A DNA stretch of 64,000 nt from Roseospira marina (GTDB lineage Bacteria; Pseudomonadota; Alphaproteobacteria; Rhodospirillales; Rhodospirillaceae): assembly GCF_014197855.1 (NCBI RefSeq), contig NZ_JACIGJ010000001.1, positions 124,001 through 188,000 of the forward strand. The letters run 5' to 3'. The notes under the pieces were generated by a model, which was not told the DNA's origin, did no database searches, and was given only the letters and a program-made list of their open reading frames with translations. Made by a program: the position numbers and the translations under genes. Shown here one piece after another: positions 38,166 to 49,854 of the stretch (its first letter is position 1; each line of letters begins with the position of its first letter).

Positions 38166-38487
38166 TGTCTGTCACCCTTCGTCCCGGTCCCGTCCGCCAC
38201 GAGTCGCCGCGAATGGGCCCGGTGCTGGCCCGGAACCATGTGATCGTCCGCCTCGGTCCTTTGTCGGGGGCAGGGACGCCGGAGGCTCCCGGGACCGGTC
38301 CCTCTGGCCGGCATGCCCCGCCGCCGGGGCGGTGGTGGACGACCCGGAAGACCCGCCAAGAGCAGAGGGCTTCCGACCGCGAAAAGACTACCGGGTCACC
38401 GGAAAGTCGTCAATATCAGGGATTTGGCGGGGACAGATTAAACCGGGATGGAAGCCGGCGCCTCCGACTCGATGGGGCACAGACCGG
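38166..38487. other. 322-bp gap between fabH and ihfA
   Basis: No gene is supported. It probably holds an internal ihfA promoter. A GC-rich hairpin (gccccg ... cggggc, near 38315) is the only clear structure. Confidence 0.4.
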
Positions 38488-39465
38488 TCAGAGGCGGAGC
38501 AGCGCAGAGCCCCACGTGAAGCCACCGCCCATGCCTTCCAGCAGGGCGAGATGGCCGGGTCGGATGCGGCCGTCCCGCACCGCTTCGTCCAGGGCGAGGG
38601 GAACAGAGGCCGCCGATGTGTTGGCGTGCCGGGCCACCGTCATGACCACTTTATCCATCGATAGCCCGACCTTGCGTGCCGTGGCTTCAATGATGCGCTG
38701 GTTGGCCTGATGGGGCACCAGCCAGTCCAGATCCGAACCTGTCAGGCCCGTGGCCGTCAGGGCCTCGTCGACGACCTGGGCCATGTTGGCGACGGCGTGG
38801 CGGAACACTTCCCGGCCCTGCATGCGCACCAAGCCGGTGGTCTGGGTCGTGGACGGCCCGCCGTCGACATAGAGCAGGTGGTGCTGGCGTCCGTCGGCGT
38901 GCAGATGGCACGATAGGATTCCGCGGTCGGTCCGCGCATCGCCCGTGCCCGTTTCGGCCCGCAGCACAACCGCGCCAGCGCCGTCCCCGAACAGCACGCA
39001 GGTGCCGCGGTCGGTCCAGTCCAGGATGCGAGAGAACGTCTCGGCGCCGATGACCAGGGCGGTCCGGGCCTGACCGGCGCGCAAGAACGAGTCGGCCGTG
39101 GTCAGAGCGTAGATGAACCCGGTGCACACCGCCTGCATGTCGAAGGCGATGCAGCCTTCAGCGCCCAAGGCGGCTTGAACTTTGGTCGCGGTGGCGGGGA
39201 AGGTGTGATCCGGGGTCGCCGTGGCCAGGATGATCAGGTCGACGTCCTTGCCATCCAGGTCCGCGCGTTCCAGCGCCGCGCGCCCAGCGGCGATGGCGAG
39301 ATCGGATGTGGTTTCCCCCTCGGCCGCAAACCGGCGTTCGCGGATCCCGGAGCGGTCGCGGATCCAGGCGTCGCTGGTGTCCACGATGCGGGCCATGTCG
39401 TCGTTTGTGACCACCCGTTCGGGCAGCCGCGATCCGGTCCCCAGCAGAACGGAGCGTGTGACCAT
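38488..39465 (-). CDS. fabH: 3-oxoacyl-ACP synthase III
   Basis: 325 residues. Catalytic Cys lies in [20 protein letters not shown], His in [12 protein letters not shown] and Asn in [19 protein letters not shown], completing the Cys-His-Asn triad. The C-terminal [13 protein letters not shown] is conserved. It condenses acetyl-CoA with malonyl-ACP to start fatty acid synthesis. Its ATG overlaps the plsX stop by one base (TGATG). The order rpmF-plsX-fabH is widely conserved. Confidence 0.97.
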   Translation of the reverse strand: MVTRSVLLGTGSRLPERVVTNDDMARIVDTSDAWIRDRSGIRERRFAAEGETTSDLAIAAGRAALERADLDGKDVDLIILATATPDHTFPATATKVQAALGAEGCIAFDMQAVCTGFIYALTTADSFLRAGQARTALVIGAETFSRILDWTDRGTCVLFGDGAGAVVLRAETGTGDARTDRGILSCHLHADGRQHHLLYVDGGPSTTQTTGLVRMQGREVFRHAVANMAQVVDEALTATGLTGSDLDWLVPHQANQRIIEATARKVGLSMDKVVMTVARHANTSAASVPLALDEAVRDGRIRPGHLALLEGMGGGFTWGSALLRL

Positions 39466-40526
39466 CAGCCGTTTGCCGCCCGTTCCAGATCCTGGCTGTT
39501 CAGGCCGGAGGCCCGCTGAACCTTCATGAACTCGCCGCGAATGGTGTCATTGAAACCGTTCGAAATCAGGTCGATCGCGACGCAGACGGCGTTCGCGAAG
39601 CCAAGCGGGTCGGTCCCGCCGTGGGACTTCACCGCGATCCCGTTCAAGCCCAGGAACATCGCGCCATTGTAGCGGCGCGGGTCGGCCCGCATGCGCACCT
39701 TGTTCAGGGCCGGCCGGGCCAATAGATAGCCCAGGCGGCTGAGGATCGAGCTTTCGAACGCACGCCGCAGGAAGGACGTGTACAGCTTCGAGGTGCCCTC
39801 GATCGCCTTTAGCGCGACATTGCCGGTGAAGCCGTCGGTGACGATGACATCGACCGTGCCCTTGCCGATGTCGTCCCCTTCAACAAACCCGTGGAAACGG
39901 ATCGGCAGCGCGCTGTCCCGAAGAATCGCGGAGGCCTGACGCAGGGCGTCCGTGCCCTTTTGATCCTCTGTGCCGATGTTCAGCAGGCCAATGTTGGGAT
40001 TGTCGAGTCCCAGCACGGTGCGCCCGAACACCTCGCCCATGATGGCGAACTGCACGAGGTTGTCGGCGTCGCACTCGGCGTTCGCGCCCAGGTCCAGCAT
40101 GACGCAGTCGCCGCGCTGGGTCGGCATGAGGGCCGCGATGGCCGGCCGGTCGATGCCGGGCAGGGTGCGCAACGCCAGCTTCGCCATGGCCATGAAGGCC
40201 CCGGTGTTGCCGGCCGAGACGACGCCCGCGGCATCCCCGTCCTTCACGGCCTGAATAGACCGCCACAAGCTGCTGTCGCGACCTCGGCGCACGGCCTGGG
40301 AGGGCTTCTCGTCCCCGCTGACCACGCTGTCGGTGTGCCGGATCTCGCAGACTTCGGCCAAGGTTTTATCCTTGGCCACGACGGGGCGCAGCGCGGCCTC
40401 GTTTCCATGCATCAGAAACCGAACGCGCGGGTGGCGCTCGTGTGCGATGCGTATCCCCTTGAGCACCATGTCCGGGGCGCGATCCCCGCCCATGGCGTCA
40501 AGGGAGAGTGTGAGGCTTACGCTCAA
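39465..40526 (-). CDS. plsX: Phosphate acyltransferase PlsX
   Basis: 353 residues. Family segments: [18 protein letters not shown] at the N terminus, [39 protein letters not shown], and [16 protein letters not shown]. It makes acyl-phosphate from acyl-ACP for phospholipid synthesis. No ATG gives the expected N terminus; TTG at 40526 (reading [14 protein letters not shown]) is the best start, with only a weak GGGG upstream. The longer frame is arginine-rich and not homologous-looking. Confidence 0.93.
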   Translation of the reverse strand: MSVSLTLSLDAMGGDRAPDMVLKGIRIAHERHPRVRFLMHGNEAALRPVVAKDKTLAEVCEIRHTDSVVSGDEKPSQAVRRGRDSSLWRSIQAVKDGDAAGVVSAGNTGAFMAMAKLALRTLPGIDRPAIAALMPTQRGDCVMLDLGANAECDADNLVQFAIMGEVFGRTVLGLDNPNIGLLNIGTEDQKGTDALRQASAILRDSALPIRFHGFVEGDDIGKGTVDVIVTDGFTGNVALKAIEGTSKLYTSFLRRAFESSILSRLGYLLARPALNKVRMRADPRRYNGAMFLGLNGIAVKSHGGTDPLGFANAVCVAIDLISNGFNDTIRGEFMKVQRASGLNSQDLERAANG

Positions 40527-40630
40527 GGGAACCCCATTCGCCGAACTCTTGTGGGTCCGTCCGGCCACGACGAGCCGGTCCGGTGTGCCGGTCCTGCCGA
40601 CGCTCGTTCCGTCGTATCCAACCGCCCTAA

Positions 40631-40813
40631 TCAGGCGGCTTCGGGATTCACGACCTCGCGATTGTCGTAGTGCCCGCAGTGCGCGCACACATGATGCGGA
40701 CGCTTCAGCTCGCCGCAGTTCGGGCACTCGTTGTACGGCCCGTTCTTCACCGCATGATGGGAGCGGCGCATGTTGCGACGGGACTTGGATGTCTTACTCT
40801 TGGGAACAGCCAT
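40631..40813 (-). CDS. rpmF: 50S ribosomal protein L32
   Basis: 60 residues. [20 protein letters not shown] is the universal L32 start. Two CxxC pairs (CPNC and CAHC) give a zinc-ribbon form. It precedes plsX by 104 bp. Confidence 0.97.
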   Translation of the reverse strand: MAVPKSKTSKSRRNMRRSHHAVKNGPYNECPNCGELKRPHHVCAHCGHYDNREVVNPEAA

Positions 40814-41028
40814 GGGACCTGTCCAGGTTTCGGGATCACGGAAGCCGGGACCGGCACGGCCGCCGACGCGAGTCGGCAGGGCGCGGCAAGCAAAACCAGG
40901 GGTTTGCGGGTCGCCAGGGGCGGTCCAGGCACGGGGCGCACTATGTAACGGAAATTGCTGGGTCCCGCAAGAACCGGGGCGCGGCGGGGTTGGTGTTTTT
41001 TCGCGGGCGGCCCGTGCGGGGCGTCCGG

Positions 41029-41613
41029 TCAGCGATTCCGTCGGGCCGAACCGAGACCCGCGAGGGCCGCGAACGGCGATGATGCGGCGCTCTCGGACTC
41101 GGAGGCCGAGTCGGAGCCAAGTGCGCCCGCCGACAGGGCCTCGTCCGATATCTCAGCACCCGGGGCGCGCGGGTGCGGGTCCAGCGCCAAGCCGAACGCC
41201 TCGGCCAGGGCTTCGCCCACGTCGATCAGGCCGTCCACGATCGGGTCGGGTGGGTCTTCGTCACTGTCCGGGTCGATGTCCAATTCGGCGTCGCCGGGGC
41301 CATCGTCGGCGGCGCTGGAGAACCGCCGCATCAGCGACTCGGTGATCGTGCAGGGCAGGGGTTTCAGCGTCACCACGCAGGTGCGCAGGGCCTCGACCTC
41401 CAGAGTGCCGGTCAGTTCCACGCGCACCACACCGCGCCGGCCGCCCAGGGGCCGCAGCGTGACGGTGGCGGCGAAGCGGTCGAGCCGGTCGAGATCGAAC
41501 CGGTCCGCCAGGGCCGCGCGCTCGTCTGCATCGGCTTCCACGGTCAGGGTCCGGCCCCGGGGCGGTAGGGGCTCGGCCGGCAGTGGCCGGCTGAATTCGG
41601 GGGCGACAGTCAT
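41029..41613 (-). CDS. DUF177 (YceD-family) protein
   Basis: 194 residues. The core is [42 protein letters not shown], with the family cysteine after a basic-hydrophobic strand, and [27 protein letters not shown] at the C terminus. An acidic/Ser-rich tail follows. YceD/DUF177 in plants and bacteria is linked to 23S rRNA accumulation. It lies upstream of rpmF, the conserved arrangement. The start at 41613 has AAGGGACTC upstream. Confidence 0.9.
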   Translation of the reverse strand: MTVAPEFSRPLPAEPLPPRGRTLTVEADADERAALADRFDLDRLDRFAATVTLRPLGGRRGVVRVELTGTLEVEALRTCVVTLKPLPCTITESLMRRFSSAADDGPGDAELDIDPDSDEDPPDPIVDGLIDVGEALAEAFGLALDPHPRAPGAEISDEALSAGALGSDSASESESAASSPFAALAGLGSARRNR

Positions 41614-41623
41614 GGCGAGTCCC

Positions 41624-42244
41624 TTACGGCGTGGCGGGTTCGGCGGTGGGCTCCGGGTCGGGGTAGCGCGCGACACCGTGCGAGAGGTCGGCCCATGTCC
41701 AGGTGTCGGCCGCCGCCGCCAGAGCCCGGACGTGGCGGGCCAGGGCGGCGAGTCCCTCCGGCGGCGCCGCGACCTTCTGATAGACATTGCGGTCCAGGGC
41801 GTCCCGCAGCGTGGCGTCGTCTTCCTCGGCCTTCAACCCGGCCTCATAGCTGGACACGCGGCCGTAGAACGCCTTGGTCAGCTTCTTCATGCGCGCACCG
41901 ATGCGCATGTCGCTGACGCCGGCCTCGCGCAGGTTGGTGTCCAGATCGCGCAGCATGTGATCGAACACCGCCTGAGACAGTCCGCCGGCCTCGGTCCGCC
42001 CCTCCGGAACGCCGGTAGCCTTCGATTCCTCCTGGCTCAGGCGACCGAGCGCGCGGAACAGCACGAAGGCGTGCAGCACCAGCATGTCGTAGCGTCCATC
42101 GAGTGTGTCTGGAACGCCCCAGGCGACATACGGTTCCGGCCGGCGTGTCTGCTGAACGACGGCGCCGTACAGGGTCTGCACAACCGCCTGGGACTGTGCG
42201 CGGTCGCGCGCCCGCGCGCGCCCCCCGAAAAGAAGATCAAACAT
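41624..42244 (-). CDS. Ubiquinol-cytochrome c chaperone (Cbp3-like)
   Basis: 206 residues. The conserved Ubiq_cyt_C_chap core is DGRYDMLVLHAFVLFRALGRL, LSQAVFDHMLRDLDTNLREAGVSDMRIGARMKKL and AFYGRVSSYEAGL. Mitochondrial Cbp3/UQCC1 assists cytochrome b synthesis and bc1 assembly, so the organism probably has a bc1 complex. It is 10 bp upstream of the DUF177 gene in one transcript, and divergent from bamE. The start at 42244 excludes an unrelated N-terminal extension. Confidence 0.93.
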   Translation of the reverse strand: MFDLLFGGRARARDRAQSQAVVQTLYGAVVQQTRRPEPYVAWGVPDTLDGRYDMLVLHAFVLFRALGRLSQEESKATGVPEGRTEAGGLSQAVFDHMLRDLDTNLREAGVSDMRIGARMKKLTKAFYGRVSSYEAGLKAEEDDATLRDALDRNVYQKVAAPPEGLAALARHVRALAAAADTWTWADLSHGVARYPDPEPTAEPATP

Positions 42245-42301
42245 GGTGCCGTCTCTGGAGCCGCTGGAGAAAGATGGAGGGCGCCCGTCGGCGGGTGCCC
42301 T

Positions 42302-42330
42302 TTTCAAGCAAAGAGTTGCTGGTATATAAA
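42302..42330 (+). promoter_or_regulatory. Candidate bamE promoter
   Basis: TTTCAA (42302-42307), 17-bp spacer, TATAAA (42325-42330), in the divergent cbp3/bamE region, about 105 bp upstream of the start codon. Confidence 0.4.
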
Positions 42331-42435
42331 GGCCCCGGCCCGCAGGTGCAAACACGGGCACGCGCCTTCGGGGCGCCGGGGCGGAAAACGGCAAGTCCGG
42401 CTCCACCACTCATCCGAACGAAGGGAGATGCGCGC

Positions 42436-42939
42436 GTGATCGAGCGACGGGGATCGCGTGACCGGATCGGGCGCCTGGGCGCGACTCTGGCCCTGGGGGG
42501 CCTGTTGGCACTCAGCGTGGCCGGCTGCACCGGCGACATCAGTGCGCGCGGCAATGAACCCACGGCGGAGCGTCTGTCCCAGATCGAACCGGGCCGGCAG
42601 TCGCGGGCCGAGGTCGCGGCCCTGCTCGGCACGCCGTCGACCACGGCCATGTTCGACGACGAGACCTGGTATTACATCAGTGCCCAGACCCACCAATCCG
42701 GGCTCTCTGAGCGAGAGGAACTCAAGCGCCGGGTCATCGCCATCGCGTTCGGGCCGGACGGCCGGGTGAGCGACGTCCAAGAGCTTGGGCTGGACGATGG
42801 CCACGACGTCGATGTGGTGTCTCGCGAGACCCCGACGCTGGGCAACGAACTGAGCGTTGTCGAGCAGTTCCTGGGCAATCTCGGCCGCTTCCAAGGCAGC
42901 GGCGGGAACGGTCTGGAAACCGAAATCCCCGGCCTGTAA
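42436..42939 (+). CDS. bamE: Outer membrane assembly lipoprotein BamE
   Basis: 167 residues. A lipoprotein signal ends at LALSVAGC (lipobox cysteine about residue 31). The SmpA/OmlA domain follows: LSQIEPGRQSRAEVAALLGTPSTTAMFDDETWYYIS and RVIAIAFGPDGRVSDVQ. It belongs to the BAM complex that inserts beta-barrel proteins. GTG at 42436 with AGGGAG eight bases upstream is the start. The C-terminal extension after the domain is typical of alphaproteobacteria. Confidence 0.93.
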   Translation: MIERRGSRDRIGRLGATLALGGLLALSVAGCTGDISARGNEPTAERLSQIEPGRQSRAEVAALLGTPSTTAMFDDETWYYISAQTHQSGLSEREELKRRVIAIAFGPDGRVSDVQELGLDDGHDVDVVSRETPTLGNELSVVEQFLGNLGRFQGSGGNGLETEIPGL

Positions 42940-43040
42940 GCCTGGGGATGGCGGCATTGCCTCGGGGCGCCGCCCCCCATGGTCCTGGGGATTGGTTCCC
43001 GGGGACCGGGGAGGGCGTCGGCTGAGAGTATGTCCAGAGT

Positions 43041-43128
43041 GATCGGGAGCCGATCGCGACGACGATTTTCTAAAATATCAAACCGATAGAGTGTTTTGCG
43101 TGGGCCAACTGTCACGCAAAACACTCTA
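43041..43128 (-). repeat. Stop-codon-anchored hairpin repeat, copy B
   Basis: On the minus strand it begins with the livM TAG stop (43128-43126), followed by a perfect 16-bp stem (TAGAGTGTTTTGCGTG / CACGCAAAACACTCTA), a 10-base loop, an AT-rich spacer and AGAAAATCGTCGTCGC, then GATCGG...CCGATC. The stem differs from copy A at positions that change on both arms, which keeps pairing. Confidence 0.8.
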
Positions 43129-44058
43129 GTGCTTCCGGGCGCCGCGTTCCGGCAGCAGGCCCTGAGGACGCGCGATCAGGATCACCTGAAGCAAGACACC
43201 GATCAGAAGAACGCGCAGGGCCCCGGCCTGGGTGGCGTATTCGGCGCCCAAGGCATCGGTCATGAACTGGGTTGCGGACCAGAGCACCCAGATGGCCAGA
43301 GCGCCCACGAGCGCGCCCCAGTTGTTGCCGGCGCCGCCCGCGATCAGCATGACCCAGACCAGGAACGTCCCGTACAGCGGCAGGAAGGCCTCCGGGCTGA
43401 TGAAGCCGATGAAATGGGCGTACAGGGCGCCGGCCATGCCCATCAGGCTCGCGCCGAAAACAAACGCCTGCAGGCGGAAGTGTGCGACATCCTTGCCTGC
43501 GGCGCTCACACCGTCCTCGTTCTCGCGAATGGCGCGCAGGACCCGGCCCCAGGGCGCGCTGCGCGCCCGCTCCACCATCCAGAAAGCGAACGCGACGAAG
43601 CCCAGAACGACCCCCAGCGAAATCAGGGGGTTGGCGCCCAGCGTTTCCGAGAACGGGCGCGGGATGCCCGGGATGCCGCGGACACCGTTGGTCAGCCAGT
43701 CTTCGTTCTTGAGCGCAAGGCGGATGATCTCGGCGATGCCGATGGTGGCGATGGCCAGATAGTCCGAGCGCAGCCGCATTGTGATGCGCCCGATCGCGGC
43801 CGCAACCAGGGCGGACGTGGCCATGGCGGCCACGACGCCGACCGGGAACGGCAGGTTGAAGCCCCCCAGATGCGCGGTGCTCGGGTGCGTCGTCACGATG
43901 GCGCTGGTGTAGGCGCCTACGGCAAAGAATCCGGCAATGCCGATGTTGATCTGTCCGGTCAGGCCGTACTGGACGTTCAGGCCGAGGGCGAGCACGGCGT
44001 AAATGCCGGCCTGCGTGAGGAAAAAGACCCCGTAGGTGAGAAGACCGTCCATCTCCAT
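43126..44058 (-). CDS. livM: Branched-chain amino acid ABC transporter permease LivM
   Basis: 310 residues with about nine membrane helices. LivM family features: GLNVQYGLTGQINIGIAGFFAVGAYTSAI and the EAA-like ALRAIRENEDGVSAAGKDVAHFRLQAFVFGASLMG. It forms the inner membrane channel with LivH. The ATG at 44058 overlaps the livH stop (TGATG). The gene ends with the charged tail RPQGLLPERGARKH, and its TAG stop belongs to repeat copy B. Confidence 0.93.
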   Translation of the reverse strand: MEMDGLLTYGVFFLTQAGIYAVLALGLNVQYGLTGQINIGIAGFFAVGAYTSAIVTTHPSTAHLGGFNLPFPVGVVAAMATSALVAAAIGRITMRLRSDYLAIATIGIAEIIRLALKNEDWLTNGVRGIPGIPRPFSETLGANPLISLGVVLGFVAFAFWMVERARSAPWGRVLRAIRENEDGVSAAGKDVAHFRLQAFVFGASLMGMAGALYAHFIGFISPEAFLPLYGTFLVWVMLIAGGAGNNWGALVGALAIWVLWSATQFMTDALGAEYATQAGALRVLLIGVLLQVILIARPQGLLPERGARKH

Positions 44059-44921
44059 CACGCATTCCCCTTGAACAGGCCCTGCGGCCGGACCACCAGC
44101 ATGATCACCATCAGCGCGAACGCCACCGCCGGCTTATAGGTCGGATCGATGACGACGGTCGACATCTCCATGGCCAGCCCGATTACCATGCCGCCGGCGA
44201 TGGCGCCGTACGGCCGGCCGATCCCGCCCAGAATGGCGGCGGCGAAGACGGGCAGCAGCACCGACCAGCCCATGACCGGGTGCAGGCGGGTGTCCATGCC
44301 CAGGAAAATCCCCGCCACGGCGGCAAGACCGCCACCGACGGCCCAGGTGACCATGATGACGCGCTCGGACGGGATGCCGGACACGAGGGCGAGGTCCATG
44401 TTGTCGCTCATGGCCCGCATGGCCTTACCCATCTTGGTGCGGGTCAGGAACAGGTGCAGCGCTGCCACCAGAACAACCGCACCCAGCACGATCCAGACGT
44501 GATCTGGCTTGATGACCAGGCCCTCAAACCGCCAGGGAATCTGGATGCCGCTGGCGTACACCTGATTGCGCGGCCCCCACACCAACTGGATCACGCTGCG
44601 CAACGCGATGGCGATGCCGAACGAAGAGATCAACAGGATGATCGGGGGCGACTTGCGCAGGTGCCGATAGACCGTCTGGTCGATGGCGATGGCTGCCAGG
44701 GCCGCGCCCACGATGGCGAACGGCGCCGAGGCCCAGACCGGAAAGCCCAGCCCGGCTACGAGCGAGAGCGAAAAATAGGCCCCGAGGGCCATCAGGTCAC
44801 CGTGGGCGAAATGGGCGAACCGCAGGATCCCATAGATGAGCGAGACGCCGATCGCGCCTAGCGTCAGGATGCTACCCAGCACGACGCCGTAGATCGCCAG
44901 TTGCAGAAGCTCGGTCACCAT
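44058..44921 (-). CDS. livH: Branched-chain amino acid ABC transporter permease LivH
   Basis: 287 residues with about eight membrane helices. Family features: LGAIGVSLIYGILRFAHFAHGDLMALGAY at the N terminus and the cytoplasmic loop TRTKMGKAMRAMSDNMDLALVSGI that contacts the ATPases. Partner of LivM. It starts 27 bp after livF ends. HAAT-family permeases of this type may also carry urea, amides or other amino acids, so substrate is open. Confidence 0.93.
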   Translation of the reverse strand: MVTELLQLAIYGVVLGSILTLGAIGVSLIYGILRFAHFAHGDLMALGAYFSLSLVAGLGFPVWASAPFAIVGAALAAIAIDQTVYRHLRKSPPIILLISSFGIAIALRSVIQLVWGPRNQVYASGIQIPWRFEGLVIKPDHVWIVLGAVVLVAALHLFLTRTKMGKAMRAMSDNMDLALVSGIPSERVIMVTWAVGGGLAAVAGIFLGMDTRLHPVMGWSVLLPVFAAAILGGIGRPYGAIAGGMVIGLAMEMSTVVIDPTYKPAVAFALMVIMLVVRPQGLFKGNA

Positions 44922-44948
44922 CGCCGCTCGGTCTCCTCAGGCACCCAC

Positions 44949-45653
44949 TTATCCACCGAGAAACATCTCGGCCACATCCTTGTTGGCCAGCAGGTTGGCG
45001 CCGGTGTCGTCGATGCGGTTACGGCCCATCGTCAGCACGTAACCCCGGTCACACACCGCGAGCGCCTGCTTCGCGTTCTGCTCGACCATCAGAATGCCGA
45101 TGCCGGCGGCGTTGATCTTCTGTATGCGCTCGAACGTCTGGTCGATGAACAGCGGCGACAAGCCGGCGGTCGGTTCGTCCAGAAGAAGCAGCTTCGGGTC
45201 CAGCATGAGGGCGCGGCCCATGGCCAGCATCTGCCGTTCGCCGCCCGACATGGACCCGGCAATCTGGGTCCGACGTTCCGCCAGACGCGGGAAGAACGAA
45301 TAGATCCGCTCCATCTGCGGCCGAATGTCGTCGGTGCGGATGAAGGCACCCATCTCAAGGTTTTCCTCCACCGACATGGAGGGGAACACGTTGCGCTCCT
45401 GCGGGACATAGGAAATGCCCTGGCGGACGATCTGGTCCGGGCGCAGTGGGGTGATGTCCCGCTTTTCGAACAGGACGGCACCTTCCTTGATCTTCACGAG
45501 GCCGAAGGCCGCCTTCATCAGGGTGGACTTCCCGGCGCCGTTCGGGCCGATGATGACCACGATCTCGCCGGGCTCCACGCGCAGGTCGACGCCGTGCAGA
45601 ATGTCGGCGCCGCCATAGCCACCGGTCAGTCCCTCGATCGACAGCAGGGTCAT
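44949..45653 (-). CDS. livF: Branched-chain amino acid ABC transporter ATPase LivF
   Basis: 234 residues. Walker A GPNGAGKSTLMKA, signature GSMSGGERQMLAMGRALM, Walker B LLLLDEPTAGLSP and the switch region MVEQNAKQAL. ISYVPQERNVFPSMSVEENL is typical of LivF. AGGAG lies eight bases upstream of ATG 45653, and the gene overlaps the livG stop (ATGA). Cytoplasmic energising subunit with LivG. Confidence 0.95.
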   Translation of the reverse strand: MTLLSIEGLTGGYGGADILHGVDLRVEPGEIVVIIGPNGAGKSTLMKAAFGLVKIKEGAVLFEKRDITPLRPDQIVRQGISYVPQERNVFPSMSVEENLEMGAFIRTDDIRPQMERIYSFFPRLAERRTQIAGSMSGGERQMLAMGRALMLDPKLLLLDEPTAGLSPLFIDQTFERIQKINAAGIGILMVEQNAKQALAVCDRGYVLTMGRNRIDDTGANLLANKDVAEMFLGG

Positions 45654-46516
45654 GGGCGCCACTCCTCGTCACCGGACTCGTCCGCGTCCGTGTCCACCGT
45701 GCTGTCGGGCCGCGCGCGGCCGATATCGTCCTCGGTCATCGCGGACACGCCGCGCCCCGAGACACCGCCGCCGAGATAGGCGTCCTGCACCTGGGGATCG
45801 GCGCGGATCACATCCATCGGCCCCTCGGCGATCACCTGCCCCTGCGCCATCACGACCACCGGGTCGCAGAGGTCCGCGATCAGGTCCATGTCGTGCTCGA
45901 TCAGGCAAAAGGTGTAGCCGCGCTCGGTGTTCAGGCGCCGGATAGCATCCCGAATGCTGTTCAGCAGCGTGCGGTTGACGCCGGCGCCGGGCTCGTCGAG
46001 CAGCACGACCTTGGCGTCGATCATCATGGTCCGGCCGAGTTCCAGAAGCTTCTTCTGGCCGCCCGACAGGTTCCCGGCCAGCTCGTCCGCGACGTGGGTC
46101 AGTTTGAGGAAGTCCAGAACGTCATCAACCTTCTGGCGGATGACGCGGTCCTGCGCCTTGACCTTGCCCCAGCGGAGCCACGAATAGGCGAGGCTTTCGC
46201 CAGCCTGGCCGGGCGGCACAATCATCAGGTTCTCGCGCACCGTCATGCGGGAGAACTCATGCGGAATCTGGAAGGTTCGGACCAGACCCCGGTGAAACAG
46301 GCTGTGTGGCGGCAGGCCGGTGATATCCTCGCCATCCAGCAGCACGCGGCCCTGATCGGCCGGCAGAAACCCGGCCAGGATCGAAAACAGCGTCGTTTTG
46401 CCTGCGCCATTGGGGCCGATCAGCCCGGTGATGCCGCCAGCCGCAACGGTGAAGGTCACCGAGTCGACCGCTTGCAGGCCACCAAACGCCTTTGAGATGC
46501 CTTCGATCTGGATCAC
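45650..46516 (-). CDS. livG: Branched-chain amino acid ABC transporter ATPase LivG
   Basis: 288 residues. Walker [14 protein letters not shown], signature NLSGGQKKLLELGRTMM, Walker B VVLLDEPGAGVN and FCLIEHDMDLIADLC. LVRTFQIPHEFSRMTVRENLMI is the LivG-type Q-loop region. GTG at 46516 with GGAAGG about eight bases upstream is the start. A C-terminal acidic tail of about 25 residues is extra. First gene of the operon; no binding-protein gene is nearby. Confidence 0.94.
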   Translation of the reverse strand: MIQIEGISKAFGGLQAVDSVTFTVAAGGITGLIGPNGAGKTTLFSILAGFLPADQGRVLLDGEDITGLPPHSLFHRGLVRTFQIPHEFSRMTVRENLMIVPPGQAGESLAYSWLRWGKVKAQDRVIRQKVDDVLDFLKLTHVADELAGNLSGGQKKLLELGRTMMIDAKVVLLDEPGAGVNRTLLNSIRDAIRRLNTERGYTFCLIEHDMDLIADLCDPVVVMAQGQVIAEGPMDVIRADPQVQDAYLGGGVSGRGVSAMTEDDIGRARPDSTVDTDADESGDEEWRP

Positions 46517-46581
46517 GAGACGGACCTTCCGTCGCAGCGGGGACGGGATGGGAGTAGAATGGGCACAAGGGAGGCGCGCGA

Positions 46582-46595
46582 TTGCGAATTCGCAA
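46582..46595. promoter_or_regulatory. Perfect 14-bp palindrome upstream of livG
   Basis: TTGCGAATTCGCAA sits 66 bp upstream of the livG start in the 343-bp livG/uvrA divergent region. Size and symmetry fit an operator for a dimeric regulator. I do not recognise the factor. The rest of the region shows no gene, and no LexA-type SOS box was seen before uvrA. Confidence 0.45.
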
Positions 46596-46859
46596 CTCAA
46601 CTGGCGTCGCCCAAGGCGCGGGTGTGTACCCCATGGCGGGCCGGGGGGCAAGCCCACCAACCCACCTTCTTTTCGTGGCCGTACCGCCCTAGGGAGATGG
46701 GGCAGCGCGGATACGCTCTATGGGATGTGAGGGCGCGCCGCGTCGGTGCTCCATCTCCGGGGACCGCTTGTGCGCCCGGTGGGGCGGCTCTATGTACGAG
46801 AGGTCTCCCGCCAAACCGACCCACTGACCGCTCCCCCTGGCCCGGACGAAGCCCCCGCC

Positions 46860-49739
<2,880 letters not shown>

Positions 49740-49742
<3 letters not shown>

Positions 49743-49846
49743 GGCGTTCGGCGTGATAGTGCGATCCCGAAAAACGCTCTATTTATTTAATATCCAAGAA
49801 AATCGCCCCCTCTTTTTGGGGTGCGATCTGGTCTGGATCGTTCGGG
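49740..49846 (+). repeat. Stop-codon-anchored hairpin repeat, copy C
   Basis: On the plus strand it begins at the uvrA TAG stop. A weaker hairpin (TAGGGCGTTCGG with CCGAAAAACGCTCTA) is followed by an AT-rich spacer (tttatttaatatcc) and AGAAAATCGC. An extra C/G hairpin around a T-run (cccc-tcttttt-gggg) and gatctggtctggatc complete it. Same order and gene orientation as copies A and B, more diverged. The C/G hairpin may terminate uvrA. Confidence 0.65.
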
Positions 49847-49854
49847 GATTCGCT

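Noticed and set aside
46517-46859. SOS box (GTTC-N7-GTTC or GAAC-N7-GAAC) before uvrA
   Set aside because: Looked for as expected for alphaproteobacterial uvrA, but no match was found; only an unrelated 14-bp palindrome near livG.
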